15,565 bases of DNA from the NCBI GenBank assembly GCA_026982215.1, contig JALSHN010000255.1:1-15565 (forward strand), read 5' to 3'. The position numbers and the translations under genes were made by a program. The notes beneath the pieces are model-generated. The model searched no databases and had not been told where the DNA came from. It saw nothing but the letters and a program-made list of their open reading frames with translations. This document shows, piece after piece, positions 1 to 5,822 of this stretch. The stretch comes from Gammaproteobacteria bacterium. GTDB lineage: Bacteria; Pseudomonadota; Gammaproteobacteria; S012-40. Every line of letters begins with the position of its first letter. The first letter of the stretch is position 1.

Positions 1-714
1 GAAGGCGGCATATTCCTTGGCGAAATACACCGGTGAACGCCCGGTACCGAGGAAATCGGCCCCGAAGGAGACCACCAGATCGGCCTTGGAAAAGTCCAAT
101 CGGGGATCGGGGTCGCCCAACATGTCCTGGCACACCCGGCGCCACACTTCTTCGCTCACCAGTTCGTAGCTGTAGTGGCGGCCACCGCCGAGACGCTTGA
201 GGTGTTCGTCGATGAGCACCGCCTGATGACCGCTCACCTGGCCGGTGAACCAGGCGGTCTTGCCAGAAGGAATCTCACCCCCCTTGCCTACCTTGCTCTT
301 CAGTAGAGCCAGGGCATCGTCCCAGGAAATGGGCACCAGGCGACCGTTCTCACGCTGCATCGGCCGGGTCAGGCGATCGGGATTGTAATGGTTCTGCAGC
401 CCGGCCTGCCCCATCATGCAGGTGCGACCGGCGTTCACCGGCGAGTCGGGATTGCCCTCCACCTTGAGCACCCGCCCCTCACGGATGCGACCGTGGATAC
501 CACAGGCCGCCGGGCATTGGGCACAGGTGGAGGCATACCACACCGCCACCCCGGGAATGGCGTATTCCTTCGGCAGGCGATAGGAGACCACCTCTTCAGC
601 CCCTTCCTCCAGGGTCACCGTGGTGGGCAGATCACAACCTGCCAGGGCCGCCCCCGCGCCGGTCCATCCCAGCGCCTTGAGAAAATCACGTCGGTCGATC
701 TTGAAATCGTTCAT
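1..714 (-). CDS. Molybdopterin-oxidoreductase-family Fe-S protein, ActB-like (N-terminal 238 residues; C-terminus beyond the window)
   Basis: This is the N-terminal part of a periplasmic protein of the complex iron-sulfur molybdoenzyme family, probably the ActB-like subunit of an alternative complex III that passes quinol electrons to periplasmic carriers. Seen: a twin-arginine signal with RRDFLK at residues 8-13, then a short hydrophobic stretch ending in LAGC (Cys27), a lipobox-like site, so it may be a Tat-exported lipoprotein. A four-cysteine [4Fe-4S] pattern follows: Cys64, Cys67, Cys71 and Cys99. The stretch around GNPDSPVNAGRTCMMGQAGL and NPDRLTRP is typical of the family, as is the ISWDDAL stretch. 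The ATG at 714 places the Tat signal correctly. The upstream neighbour, 45 bp away, is a pentaheme cytochrome, the usual partner (ActA). From memory, characterised ActB N-terminal domains lack the Mo cofactor; whether this one binds it cannot be judged from the fragment. A QrcB-like or other Mo oxidoreductase subunit is the alternative. Confidence 0.85.
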   Translation of the reverse strand, partial: MNDFKIDRRDFLKALGWTGAGAALAGCDLPTTVTLEEGAEEVVSYRLPKEYAIPGVAVWYASTCAQCPAACGIHGRIREGRVLKVEGNPDSPVNAGRTCMMGQAGLQNHYNPDRLTRPMQRENGRLVPISWDDALALLKSKVGKGGEIPSGKTAWFTGQVSGHQAVLIDEHLKRLGGGRHYSYELVSEEVWRRVCQDMLGDPDPRLDFSKADLVVSFGADFLGTGRSPVYFAKEYAAF

Positions 715-744
715 ATCACTTACCCGCTTTGTCCTTTCAAGGCC

Positions 745-762
745 TGATCGCTGCAGCGATCA
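745..762. repeat. Perfect 18-bp palindrome at the actA-like stop codon
   Basis: TGATCGCTGCAGCGATCA reads the same on both strands. It contains the TGA stop of the pentaheme cytochrome gene (760-762) and lies about 30 bp before the start of the ActB-like gene. In RNA it could fold into a stem of about seven pairs with a four-base loop. No T-run follows on the minus strand, so it is not a standard intrinsic terminator. It might be an mRNA stability or processing element, a site affecting the stoichiometry of the two subunits, or chance. Confidence 0.5.
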
Positions 763-1392
763 CTTGTGGCATGCCCAACAGTCCCCGGGGCCCTCGTTGG
801 CCTCGTGACAGCGGCGACAGAATCCCATGGTGAGCGACCTTTGCTTCTCGGCCACGGTCATTTCCATCACGTTGCCGTGACACACACCGCACACCTGATA
901 GACGTCCTCCACCGGGAAATCCTTGTCGAACACGAAGCGTTTCAAGTGCTTTTCATGGGTGAAATGGACGTAATCGGGCACGTCGTGAACCTTCTTCCAT
1001 TTCGGAGACTCGCCTCGCTCCCAGTATTCGGTGAGTTTCTGGATGCGCGGCTTGTCGGTGGCGATGATCTTATGACACCCCATGCACTTGCTGGTGGGGG
1101 GAATACCGGCCACTTTGCTGCGTCGGGCATAGGTGTGGCAGTACATGCAGTTGATCTGATTCACCTTGGTGTGAACGTCGTGCGGAAACTCGATGGGCTG
1201 GGGCACGTGCTTGCCCTCGTATTCATCCTCCGGCACCACGATCCCTTCCGGCACGGGCAATTCGGCCATCACCGGCCCCCAACCCGACATGAGCACGAGC
1301 AGGAACAGGAGCCTGGCCACGGCCCTGCCGCTACACCCCTGCACGGCACCCCGCCGCACAGCCTTCTTCAAGCGATGGTGAGAAAACGGCAT
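760..1392 (-). CDS. Pentaheme cytochrome c, ActA-like subunit of alternative complex III
   Basis: This 210-residue membrane-anchored or exported multiheme cytochrome c should act in periplasmic electron transfer. Seen: a basic N-terminus (residues 1-27), a hydrophobic segment at about 28-43 that is either a signal peptide ending at VMA or a membrane anchor, then five CxxCH haem-binding motifs at Cys82, Cys103, Cys168, Cys192 and Cys205. The last motif ends one residue before the C-terminus. Extra histidines (71, 74, 136, 146, 149) are candidate axial ligands. Exactly five haems followed by a molybdopterin-oxidoreductase-like gene matches actA-actB of alternative complex III; QrcA of the Qrc complex is, from memory, hexahaem. 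The ATG at 1392 has a GAGGG ribosome-binding sequence about 7 bp upstream. It is the first visible gene of its operon, preceded by a long non-coding leader. Identification as a multiheme cytochrome is firm; the ActA assignment is inference from haem count and neighbour. Confidence 0.88.
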   Translation of the reverse strand: MPFSHHRLKKAVRRGAVQGCSGRAVARLLFLLVLMSGWGPVMAELPVPEGIVVPEDEYEGKHVPQPIEFPHDVHTKVNQINCMYCHTYARRSKVAGIPPTSKCMGCHKIIATDKPRIQKLTEYWERGESPKWKKVHDVPDYVHFTHEKHLKRFVFDKDFPVEDVYQVCGVCHGNVMEMTVAEKQRSLTMGFCRRCHEANEGPGDCWACHK

Positions 1393-1431
1393 CTCTTACC
1401 CTCAAAGCAGTCGCTTCATCGATTTTACGGT

Positions 1432-1449
1432 CGATCCTCTCCAGGATCG
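1432..1449. repeat. Inverted repeat in the actA-like leader
   Basis: Perfect 6-bp arms CGATCC and GGATCG are separated by 6 bp. On the minus-strand transcript this would form a small hairpin about 40 to 57 bases before the cytochrome start codon. Function is unknown and a chance origin is possible. Confidence 0.3.
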
Positions 1450-1477
1450 GCCGAGCCAAAAAACAAAGACGCAGCCA

Positions 1478-1489
1478 GCCGCGCGCGGC
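1478..1489. repeat. GC-rich 12-bp palindrome GCCGCGCGCGGC
   Basis: This perfect palindrome lies about 90 bp upstream of the actA-like start. On the minus strand a T-rich tract follows, but about nine bases intervene, too far for a standard intrinsic terminator. It might be leader RNA structure or an attenuator-like element. Confidence 0.25.
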
Positions 1490-1617
1490 GTGAAAAAACC
1501 ACGCAACGGACGGAATATCAGAGAATAGGATCAGAAGGTGGAGACGGGAGGAGAGTCATGGTGAAGCCCCCCAACTTCGATTCCCCAGAACATTGAAGAT
1601 CCCCCTGAGCTGCGCAC

Positions 1618-1638
1618 GCTGATCAAAACCTGATCAGC
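1618..1638. promoter_or_regulatory. Inverted repeat with TGATCA half-sites, possible operator
   Basis: Perfect 8-bp arms GCTGATCA and TGATCAGC are separated by AAACC. Each arm contains the self-complementary TGATCA. The repeat lies in the AT-rich control region about 230 bp upstream of the actA-like start and about 65 bp downstream, in the minus-strand sense, of the candidate -10. It could be a regulator site or a leader hairpin. The regulator is unknown. Confidence 0.35.
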
Positions 1639-1695
1639 AATATTATGAGTTACTAATTAATTATCTGTTCGCGATCATCAAATTTACTGATGCGC

Positions 1696-1714
1696 CGGTT
1701 GATCCTATCAACCG
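1696..1714. promoter_or_regulatory. Inverted repeat overlapping the candidate -10 of the act-like operon
   Basis: Perfect 8-bp arms CGGTTGAT and ATCAACCG are separated by CCT. The core TTGAT-N3-ATCAA resembles the FNR/Anr consensus TTGAT-N4-ATCAA but is one base short in the spacer, so an FNR assignment is not justified. It overlaps the proposed minus-strand -10 element, where a repressor-type operator would lie. Confidence 0.35.
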
Positions 1715-1731
1715 TTCTCGAACGATGTCAA
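1702..1731 (-). promoter_or_regulatory. Candidate sigma-70 promoter for the actA-like operon
   Basis: On the minus strand a perfect TTGACA (-35; plus positions 1726-1731) is followed after 18 bp by TAGGAT (1702-1707), which matches four of six -10 consensus bases. It points toward the pentaheme cytochrome gene, about 310 bp away, and would give a leader of about 300 bases. It sits in the AT-rich part of the gap and overlaps the 1696-1714 inverted repeat. The good -35 and the placement support it; the modest -10 and the long leader weaken it. Confidence 0.35.
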
Positions 1732-1781
1732 CGAAAAATGGTCAATTATTTTCGCCACTGAAATCACCCGGTAAAACCGCG

Positions 1782-2534
1782 CTACACCGGGTTCGGTTGG
1801 TCGATGAAACGCCATTCCAGGCCGAAACGCGCCTGAAGATGCTCGCCCAATGCCTGTACCCCGAAGCGCTCGGTGGCATGGTGACCGGCGGCGAAGAAGT
1901 GCACCCCGCTCTCACGCGCCAGGTGGTAACAGGGCTCAGAGACCTCTCCGGTGACGAAGGCGTCCGCTCCGGCATCGACGGCGGCCTGGAACCAGCCGTC
2001 GGCCCCTCCGGAGCACCAGGCCACCTTTTCGATACGACGGTGCTCATCGCCGGGCAGCCACAACGGCTCGCGCCCCAGCACCCGCTGCAAGGCGTGTTGC
2101 AGCGCTTCGGGGGTGATGGCGGGTTCGCACCACCCCAGCCAGCCCAGGCGGTATTCGCCGAAACGCTCGCTGGGCCGCCATCCCATGGCCGCCCCCCAAC
2201 GGGCGTTATTGCCCAACTCGGGATGGGCATCCAGCGGCAGATGATAGGCCAAGAGGTTCATCTCCACCGCCAGCAGGGCGCGGATGCGACGTTGCTTCAG
2301 GCCAACGAGGGGGGCGGCCTCACCCTTCCAGAAATAGCCGTGGTGCACCAACAAGGCATCCGCCCCCCAGGCCACCGCCGCCTCGATCACTGCTAGGGAG
2401 GCGGTCACGGCACAGGCAAGACGCTGGATCTCACTGCGTCCCTCCACTTGCAGGCCGTTGGGGCAGTAGTCCTTGAAGGTCTCGACCTCCAGCAAATCAT
2501 TCAAATGGCTCACCAACGCCTCGCGTGACACCAT
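1782..2534 (-). CDS. Nif3/YbgI-family dinuclear metal-centre protein
   Basis: This 250-residue cytoplasmic protein belongs to the Nif3-like (DUF34, YbgI) family, which forms ring-shaped hexamers with a two-metal site. Its biochemical function is unsettled; a GTP cyclohydrolase I type 2 label found in databases is poorly supported. Seen: the family N-terminus SHLNDLLEVETFKDYCPNGL, then HHG with His64 and His65, LDAH with Asp102, and the C-terminal GHHATE with His218 and Glu222. Together these form the expected metal-ligand set, so the protein looks intact. The ATG at 2534 is chosen because AGGAG lies 7 bp upstream and because family homology begins there; an in-frame ATG at 2636 would add 34 unrelated residues and overlap the divergent protease gene. 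It is divergent from the protease gene and lies upstream of the actA-like operon on the same strand, with 389 bp between. Confidence 0.93.
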   Translation of the reverse strand: MVSREALVSHLNDLLEVETFKDYCPNGLQVEGRSEIQRLACAVTASLAVIEAAVAWGADALLVHHGYFWKGEAAPLVGLKQRRIRALLAVEMNLLAYHLPLDAHPELGNNARWGAAMGWRPSERFGEYRLGWLGWCEPAITPEALQHALQRVLGREPLWLPGDEHRRIEKVAWCSGGADGWFQAAVDAGADAFVTGEVSEPCYHLARESGVHFFAAGHHATERFGVQALGEHLQARFGLEWRFIDQPNPV

Positions 2535-2615
2535 CTTTTTTCTCCTGACGTATAGCCTCTGAGAGGAAGCTATGATTAACATGGCCGTCTGCCCGCATCC
2601 TAATTTGGTCGCGTG
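2535..2615. promoter_or_regulatory. Divergent intergenic region between the Nif3-like and DegS/AlgW-like genes
   Basis: These 81 bp must carry promoters for two divergent genes unless they are leaderless. On the plus strand TATGAT (2571-2576) is a good -10 candidate about 40 bp before the protease start, but no convincing -35 lies at normal spacing (CTGACG is 20 bp upstream). The perfect palindrome CCTCTGAGAGG (2556-2566) sits midway and could be a shared operator. On the minus strand only the AGGAG ribosome-binding sequence of the Nif3-like gene is clear. Confidence 0.35.
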
Positions 2616-3764
2616 ATGAATCTGACGCCTTTTCAAAAGTCTTTGGCCAAGAGCTTTCTCGTCGGCACCCTGTTCGGTCTGGTGGTGATCCTGATCCTGG
2701 GATGGCTGTTACCCAGTGGCGGCGGCATCCGTTTCCATCTCGCCGAGCGGGACAGTCTGGAACGCAACGACGAGCCGGTGGTCTCGTATGCCGCGGCGGT
2801 GGAAGCCGCCGCACCGGCAGTGGTCAACATCCAGACGGCCAAACGGGTGGCGCAAGCCCCGCTGAGCCGAGATCCCCTCTACCGCCACTTTTTCAATCGT
2901 CCCGATGCTCCGCGGGAGCGTCTGGAGACCAGTCTGGGTTCGGGGGTGATCGTCAGTGAGGAGGGCTTCGTGCTCACCAATCACCATGTCATCGAGGGGG
3001 CGGAGGCGATCCGGGTGGAGCTGCGCGATGGCCGGGTGGCGGCGGCGCGGGTGATGGGCACCGATCCGGAATCGGATCTGGCGGTGTTGCAGATCGAACT
3101 GCCCGATCTGCCGGTGATCACCTTGGGGCATTCCGATGAACTGCGCACCGGCGATGTGGTACTGGCCATCGGCAACCCCTTCGGCGTGGGGCAGACGGTG
3201 ACCATGGGCATCGTCAGCGCCACCGGGCGCTCGCGCCTGGGCATCAGCACCTTCGAGAACTTCATCCAGACCGATGCCGCCATCAATCCCGGCAATTCCG
3301 GCGGGGCGTTGGTCAATGCTCTGGGACAACTGGTGGGGATCAATACCGCGATCTTCACCCGCTCCGGGGGATCGGAGGGGATCGGTTTCGCCATTCCGGT
3401 GAATCTGGCCAAGACGGTGGCGGAGCAGATCATCCGTTATGGGCGGGCAGTGCGCGGTTGGCTGGGGGTGGAGATCCAAGACGTGACGCCGGAGTTGGCG
3501 GAGTCGTTCCGTATGCGCCGCCCCCAGGGCATTCTGGTGGCCGGGGTGCTGAAGGACGGACCGGCCCACCAGGCGGGTCTGCGCCCCGGGGATGTGATTC
3601 TGAGCATCGACGGTGACGCGGTGGAGGACGCCCAGGAGGCGATGAACCGCATCGCCGCCATCACCCCGGGCACGACGGTGAGTCTGGAGATCCTGCGCCA
3701 GGGGCGGCGTCTCACCCTCGAGGCCGAGGTGGGGGTGCGGCCGCCGCCGGCGCATCAGCGCTGA
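2616..3764 (+). CDS. Membrane-anchored DegS/AlgW-type serine protease with one PDZ domain
   Basis: This protein of about 382 residues is an HtrA-family serine protease of the DegS/AlgW type, which senses misfolded outer-membrane proteins through its PDZ domain and starts cleavage of an anti-sigma factor. Seen: an N-terminal hydrophobic anchor at about residues 14-33 without an obvious signal-peptidase site, a trypsin-like domain with the triad His124 (in TNHHVI), Asp154 (in ESDLAVL) and Ser228 (in GNSGGAL), and a single PDZ domain at about 280-372. DegP/DegQ have two PDZ domains. Its length is close to AlgW. The ATG at 2616 is chosen; a GTG directly before it (2613) would add one residue. No strong ribosome-binding sequence is visible for either. 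It is the only plus-strand gene, divergent from the Nif3-like gene and convergent with tatC. AlgW lies beside hisC/hisD/hisG/murA in Pseudomonas aeruginosa, which supports AlgW-like identity. Confidence 0.92.
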   Translation: MNLTPFQKSLAKSFLVGTLFGLVVILILGWLLPSGGGIRFHLAERDSLERNDEPVVSYAAAVEAAAPAVVNIQTAKRVAQAPLSRDPLYRHFFNRPDAPRERLETSLGSGVIVSEEGFVLTNHHVIEGAEAIRVELRDGRVAAARVMGTDPESDLAVLQIELPDLPVITLGHSDELRTGDVVLAIGNPFGVGQTVTMGIVSATGRSRLGISTFENFIQTDAAINPGNSGGALVNALGQLVGINTAIFTRSGGSEGIGFAIPVNLAKTVAEQIIRYGRAVRGWLGVEIQDVTPELAESFRMRRPQGILVAGVLKDGPAHQAGLRPGDVILSIDGDAVEDAQEAMNRIAAITPGTTVSLEILRQGRRLTLEAEVGVRPPPAHQR

Positions 3765-3830
3765 GGCGAGACCATGCCTCAAACGCCCACCCGCACCTGA
3801 ACCCGCAACGGGGGATCGGCCCCAAGGGAT

Positions 3831-4790
3831 TCAGTCTTTCCCTTTGTCACCGCTGCCACCCGGACCCCGTCGGCGCCCGGGGTCTCGGTCGCCCTTTTCC
3901 AGGGCCTCTTCCTCGGCCTCGGCCCGATCCAGTTCGCGCTCGAGGTCCTCTTCGTCCACCACCGGGTCGTATTCTTCGTAGCCGGTCTTGATGACGCTCG
4001 GTGTGGTGGCAGGGGCAGACTCGGTCGGTGCCGCTTCGGTCGCCTGTTCGGGGCGCAGGCGTCGGGCGACGATCAGCCCCAGTTCGAACAACAGCAGTAC
4101 CGGCACCGCCAGCAGGCTCTGGGAGATGACGTCCGGTGGGGTGAGCAGCATGCCGATGACGAAGGCGGCGACGATGATGTAGGGCCGTTTGGCAGCCAGG
4201 TCGTCGGGGTCGAGCACCCCGGCCCGGGTCAACAGGACGATGGCCACCGGCACTTCGAAGGCAATGCCGAAAGCGAAGAACATCTTGAGGACGAAGTCGA
4301 GGTATTCGCTGATGTCGGTCATCACCGCCACCCCCTGGGGGGCGACGCTGGTGAAGAACTGGAAGATCACCGGCAGGACGATGAAATAGGCGAAGGCCAC
4401 CCCGGCGTAGAACAACACGGTGGAGGAGACCAGCAGCGGCAATACCAGTCGGCGCTCGTTACGATACAGCCCGGGGGCGACGAAGCCCCAGATCTGGTGG
4501 AAGATGTAAGGAATGGCCAGCATCACCGCCATCACCAGGGTGAGCTTGAAGGGGGTGAGGAAGGGGGAGGCCACCCGGGTGGCGATCATGGAGGTGCCTT
4601 CGGGCAGGTGAACCATCAGCGGTTGGGCCAGCCAGGTGTAGAGTTCCTGGGCGAAGGGGGCCAGGGCGAGGAACACCACGGCCACCGCCAGCACCATGCG
4701 CAGCAGGCGGTCGCGCAGTTCGGCGAGATGGGCCACCAGGGGCATCTCGCGGGCACGTTCTTCTTCTTCGAAGGGATCGGGTCCTTTCAT
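3831..4790 (-). CDS. tatC: Sec-independent protein translocase subunit TatC
   Basis: TatC is the polytopic inner-membrane receptor of the twin-arginine translocase; with TatB it binds RR signal peptides. This 319-residue protein shows the cytoplasmic N-terminal motif HLAELRDRL (21-29), six hydrophobic segments (about 31-49, 83-101, 116-140, 165-189, 203-217, 222-242), Glu112 in APGLYRNERR and Asp220 in LTPPD, matching functionally important acidic residues of E. coli TatC. It is longer than the usual 240-260 residues: after about residue 245 there is a hydrophilic tail of roughly 75 residues rich in Glu, Asp and Arg, without further membrane segments. The start at 4790 is 13 bp after the tatB stop, and it is the last gene of the long minus-strand block. 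The 66-bp gap to the convergent protease gene has no clear terminator. Confidence 0.97.
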   Translation of the reverse strand: MKGPDPFEEEERAREMPLVAHLAELRDRLLRMVLAVAVVFLALAPFAQELYTWLAQPLMVHLPEGTSMIATRVASPFLTPFKLTLVMAVMLAIPYIFHQIWGFVAPGLYRNERRLVLPLLVSSTVLFYAGVAFAYFIVLPVIFQFFTSVAPQGVAVMTDISEYLDFVLKMFFAFGIAFEVPVAIVLLTRAGVLDPDDLAAKRPYIIVAAFVIGMLLTPPDVISQSLLAVPVLLLFELGLIVARRLRPEQATEAAPTESAPATTPSVIKTGYEEYDPVVDEEDLERELDRAEAEEEALEKGDRDPGRRRGPGGSGDKGKD

Positions 4791-4803
4791 GGGCGGGGCG
4801 GGC

Positions 4804-5211
4804 TCACCGGCGCGGCTTCACCGCGGCCTCGCGTTCCCTCTGTTCGGCAGGGCGGGCGAGGGTGTCCATCGGCTGGGCAGCGGGCTGTTGCGGCGTGGTT
4901 TCGCCGGCGGAGGGGAGGGGCTTCTGGGTTTCCTCGCTCTCGGGACGGCCGTTCACCGGTACGGTGGGGCGTTTGGCGGCCTCGGCACGTTCGCGCTCTT
5001 CCAGTTCGATGCGCATCTGGGCCAGTTCCTTGAGTTCTTCGGCGCGCTGGGCCTCGCGTTCGAATTCGTCGCGCAACACGCCGGCATAGTGGCGTGCGCG
5101 GCCCAACCAGCGGCCGGTGGTGCGCACCAGACCGGGGAGGCGGTCCGGCCCGACGACGATGAGGGCGATCACCGCCACCACCAGCAGCTCCCAGAAACCG
5201 ATGTCGAACAT
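4804..5211 (-). CDS. tatB: Sec-independent protein translocase subunit TatB
   Basis: TatB forms the substrate-recognition complex with TatC. This 135-residue protein has an N-terminal membrane helix (about 5-20) containing the conserved Glu8, the hinge VGPDRLP (20-26), an amphipathic and charged helical region (27-80) rich in Glu and Arg, and a low-complexity Pro/Glu/Thr tail. The N-terminus MFDIGFWELL is the classic TatB start and fixes the ATG at 5211; an upstream in-frame start at 5343 would read antisense-like basic sequence through tatA and is rejected. It lies 13 bp after the tatA stop (5225) and 13 bp before tatC, so the three are almost certainly co-translated from one mRNA. The junction with tatA is very GC-rich. 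Confidence 0.96.
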   Translation of the reverse strand: MFDIGFWELLVVAVIALIVVGPDRLPGLVRTTGRWLGRARHYAGVLRDEFEREAQRAEELKELAQMRIELEERERAEAAKRPTVPVNGRPESEETQKPLPSAGETTPQQPAAQPMDTLARPAEQREREAAVKPRR

Positions 5212-5224
5212 GGCCCCCGGGCCC

Positions 5225-5464
5225 TCAGGCCTGGTGCTTCTCCTTGCGCTCCACCTCGCCCTCGACCACCTTGCGCTTGTCTTCCAGGCGTTCGGGCTCT
5301 TTCTTTTCCGCCGCGGCTTCTTCTTCGCCTTCCTTGACGGCACTGCGGAAGCCCTTCACCGCCGCTCCCAGGTCGGAGCCCAGGGTGCGCAGGCGTTTGG
5401 CACCGAAGAGCAAGAGGACGATGAGGAGAATGATGAGCAATTGCCAGATACTGATACCACCCAT
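5225..5464 (-). CDS. tatA: Sec-independent protein translocase subunit TatA
   Basis: TatA oligomerises to form the translocation element of the Tat system. This 79-residue protein has an N-terminal membrane helix (about 5-20, SIWQLLIILLIVLLLF), the hinge FGAKRL (20-25), the amphipathic helix LRTLGSDLGAAVKGFRSAV, and a short charged Glu/Lys-rich tail. Length and motifs are typical of TatA/TatE. GGAG lies about 10 bp before the ATG at 5464. It follows the HIT gene by 19 bp and precedes tatB by 13 bp. Likely clients include the Tat-signal-bearing ActB-like protein encoded at the left edge of the window. Confidence 0.96.
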   Translation of the reverse strand: MGGISIWQLLIILLIVLLLFGAKRLRTLGSDLGAAVKGFRSAVKEGEEEAAAEKKEPERLEDKRKVVEGEVERKEKHQA

Positions 5465-5483
5465 GGGTTTGAAACTCCGTCGG

Positions 5484-5822
5484 TCAGGCCATGCCCGGCA
5501 GGCGGGAGCCGCCGAGCAGGTGGATGTGAAGATGGAAGACCTCTTGGCCGCCGCCGCGACCGGTGTTGATCACGGTGCGGAAGCCGTCGTCGAGCCCTTG
5601 GGCCTCGGCCAGGCGCGGCAGCAGCCGCATCATGTGAGCGATGAGGTCGTCGTGTTGCGGGGTCAGTTCCCGCAGGCTGGGGATGTGTTCCCGGGGCACC
5701 ACCAGCAGGTGGACCGGGGCCTTGGGGTGGATGTCCTTGAACACGATGGTTTTTTCGTCTTGATGGATGACGTCGGCAGGCAGCTCGCCCGCAACGATCT
5801 TGCAGAAGATGCACTCGGTCAC
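5484..5822 (-). CDS. HIT-family (Hint/HINT-like) nucleotide-binding hydrolase
   Basis: This 112-residue cytoplasmic histidine-triad protein of the HINT branch typically hydrolyses purine nucleoside phosphoramidates such as adenosine 5'-monophosphoramidate. Seen: the typical N-terminus TECIFCKIVAGELPADVI, the VHLLVVPREHI strand, and the C-terminal triad HLHIHLLGG with His97, His99 (expected nucleophile) and His101. Length is normal. The start is a GTG at 5822: it overlaps the hisE stop in the four bases GTGA, a GAGGGG ribosome-binding sequence precedes it, and no ATG fits. A longer open frame continuing upstream runs through hisE in another frame and is not coding. A hint gene between hisE/hisI and tatA is a recurrent arrangement in beta- and some gammaproteobacteria. 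Confidence 0.94.
   Translation of the reverse strand: MTECIFCKIVAGELPADVIHQDEKTIVFKDIHPKAPVHLLVVPREHIPSLRELTPQHDDLIAHMMRLLPRLAEAQGLDDGFRTVINTGRGGGQEVFHLHIHLLGGSRLPGMA

Larger units (their letters stand above)
1393..1781. other. Non-coding region between the Nif3-like gene and the actA-like gene
   Basis: This 389-bp stretch has no convincing protein gene on either strand. Its left half (about 1393-1600) has ordinary GC content and would be the 5' leader of the actA-like mRNA. It contains an inverted repeat at 1432-1449 and a GC palindrome at 1478-1489. Its right half (about 1620-1760) is clearly AT-richer than the surroundings and carries two perfect inverted repeats (1618-1638 and 1696-1714) and a candidate promoter (1702-1731). 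It probably holds the control region of the respiratory operon. No intrinsic terminator for the Nif3-like gene was recognised, so read-through from that gene is also possible. Confidence 0.6.

Noticed and set aside
1558..1596. Twelve-codon plus-strand reading frame (MVKPPNFDSPEH) behind a very good ribosome-binding sequence GGAGGAG
   Set aside because: No plus-strand gene follows for about 1 kb and there is no sign of an attenuator; it is most likely chance, although the ribosome-binding match is notable.
1696..1714. FNR/Anr box
   Set aside because: The half-sites TTGAT and ATCAA are separated by three bases rather than four, so it was kept only as an unassigned inverted repeat.
2535..2636. 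N-terminal extension of the Nif3-like protein to an ATG at 2636
   Set aside because: It would overlap the divergent protease start, lacks family similarity, and the ATG at 2534 has a strong AGGAG at good spacing.
2709..3782. Minus-strand open frame opposite the DegS/AlgW-like gene
   Set aside because: The plus strand has the full catalytic triad and a PDZ domain; the antisense frame is Arg/His-rich without motifs.
3765..3830. Possible bidirectional terminator between the convergent protease gene and tatC
   Set aside because: Only short stems (CCCG-CAA-CGGG and GGGG-N5-CCCC type) without a T-run on either strand, so an intrinsic terminator cannot be supported.
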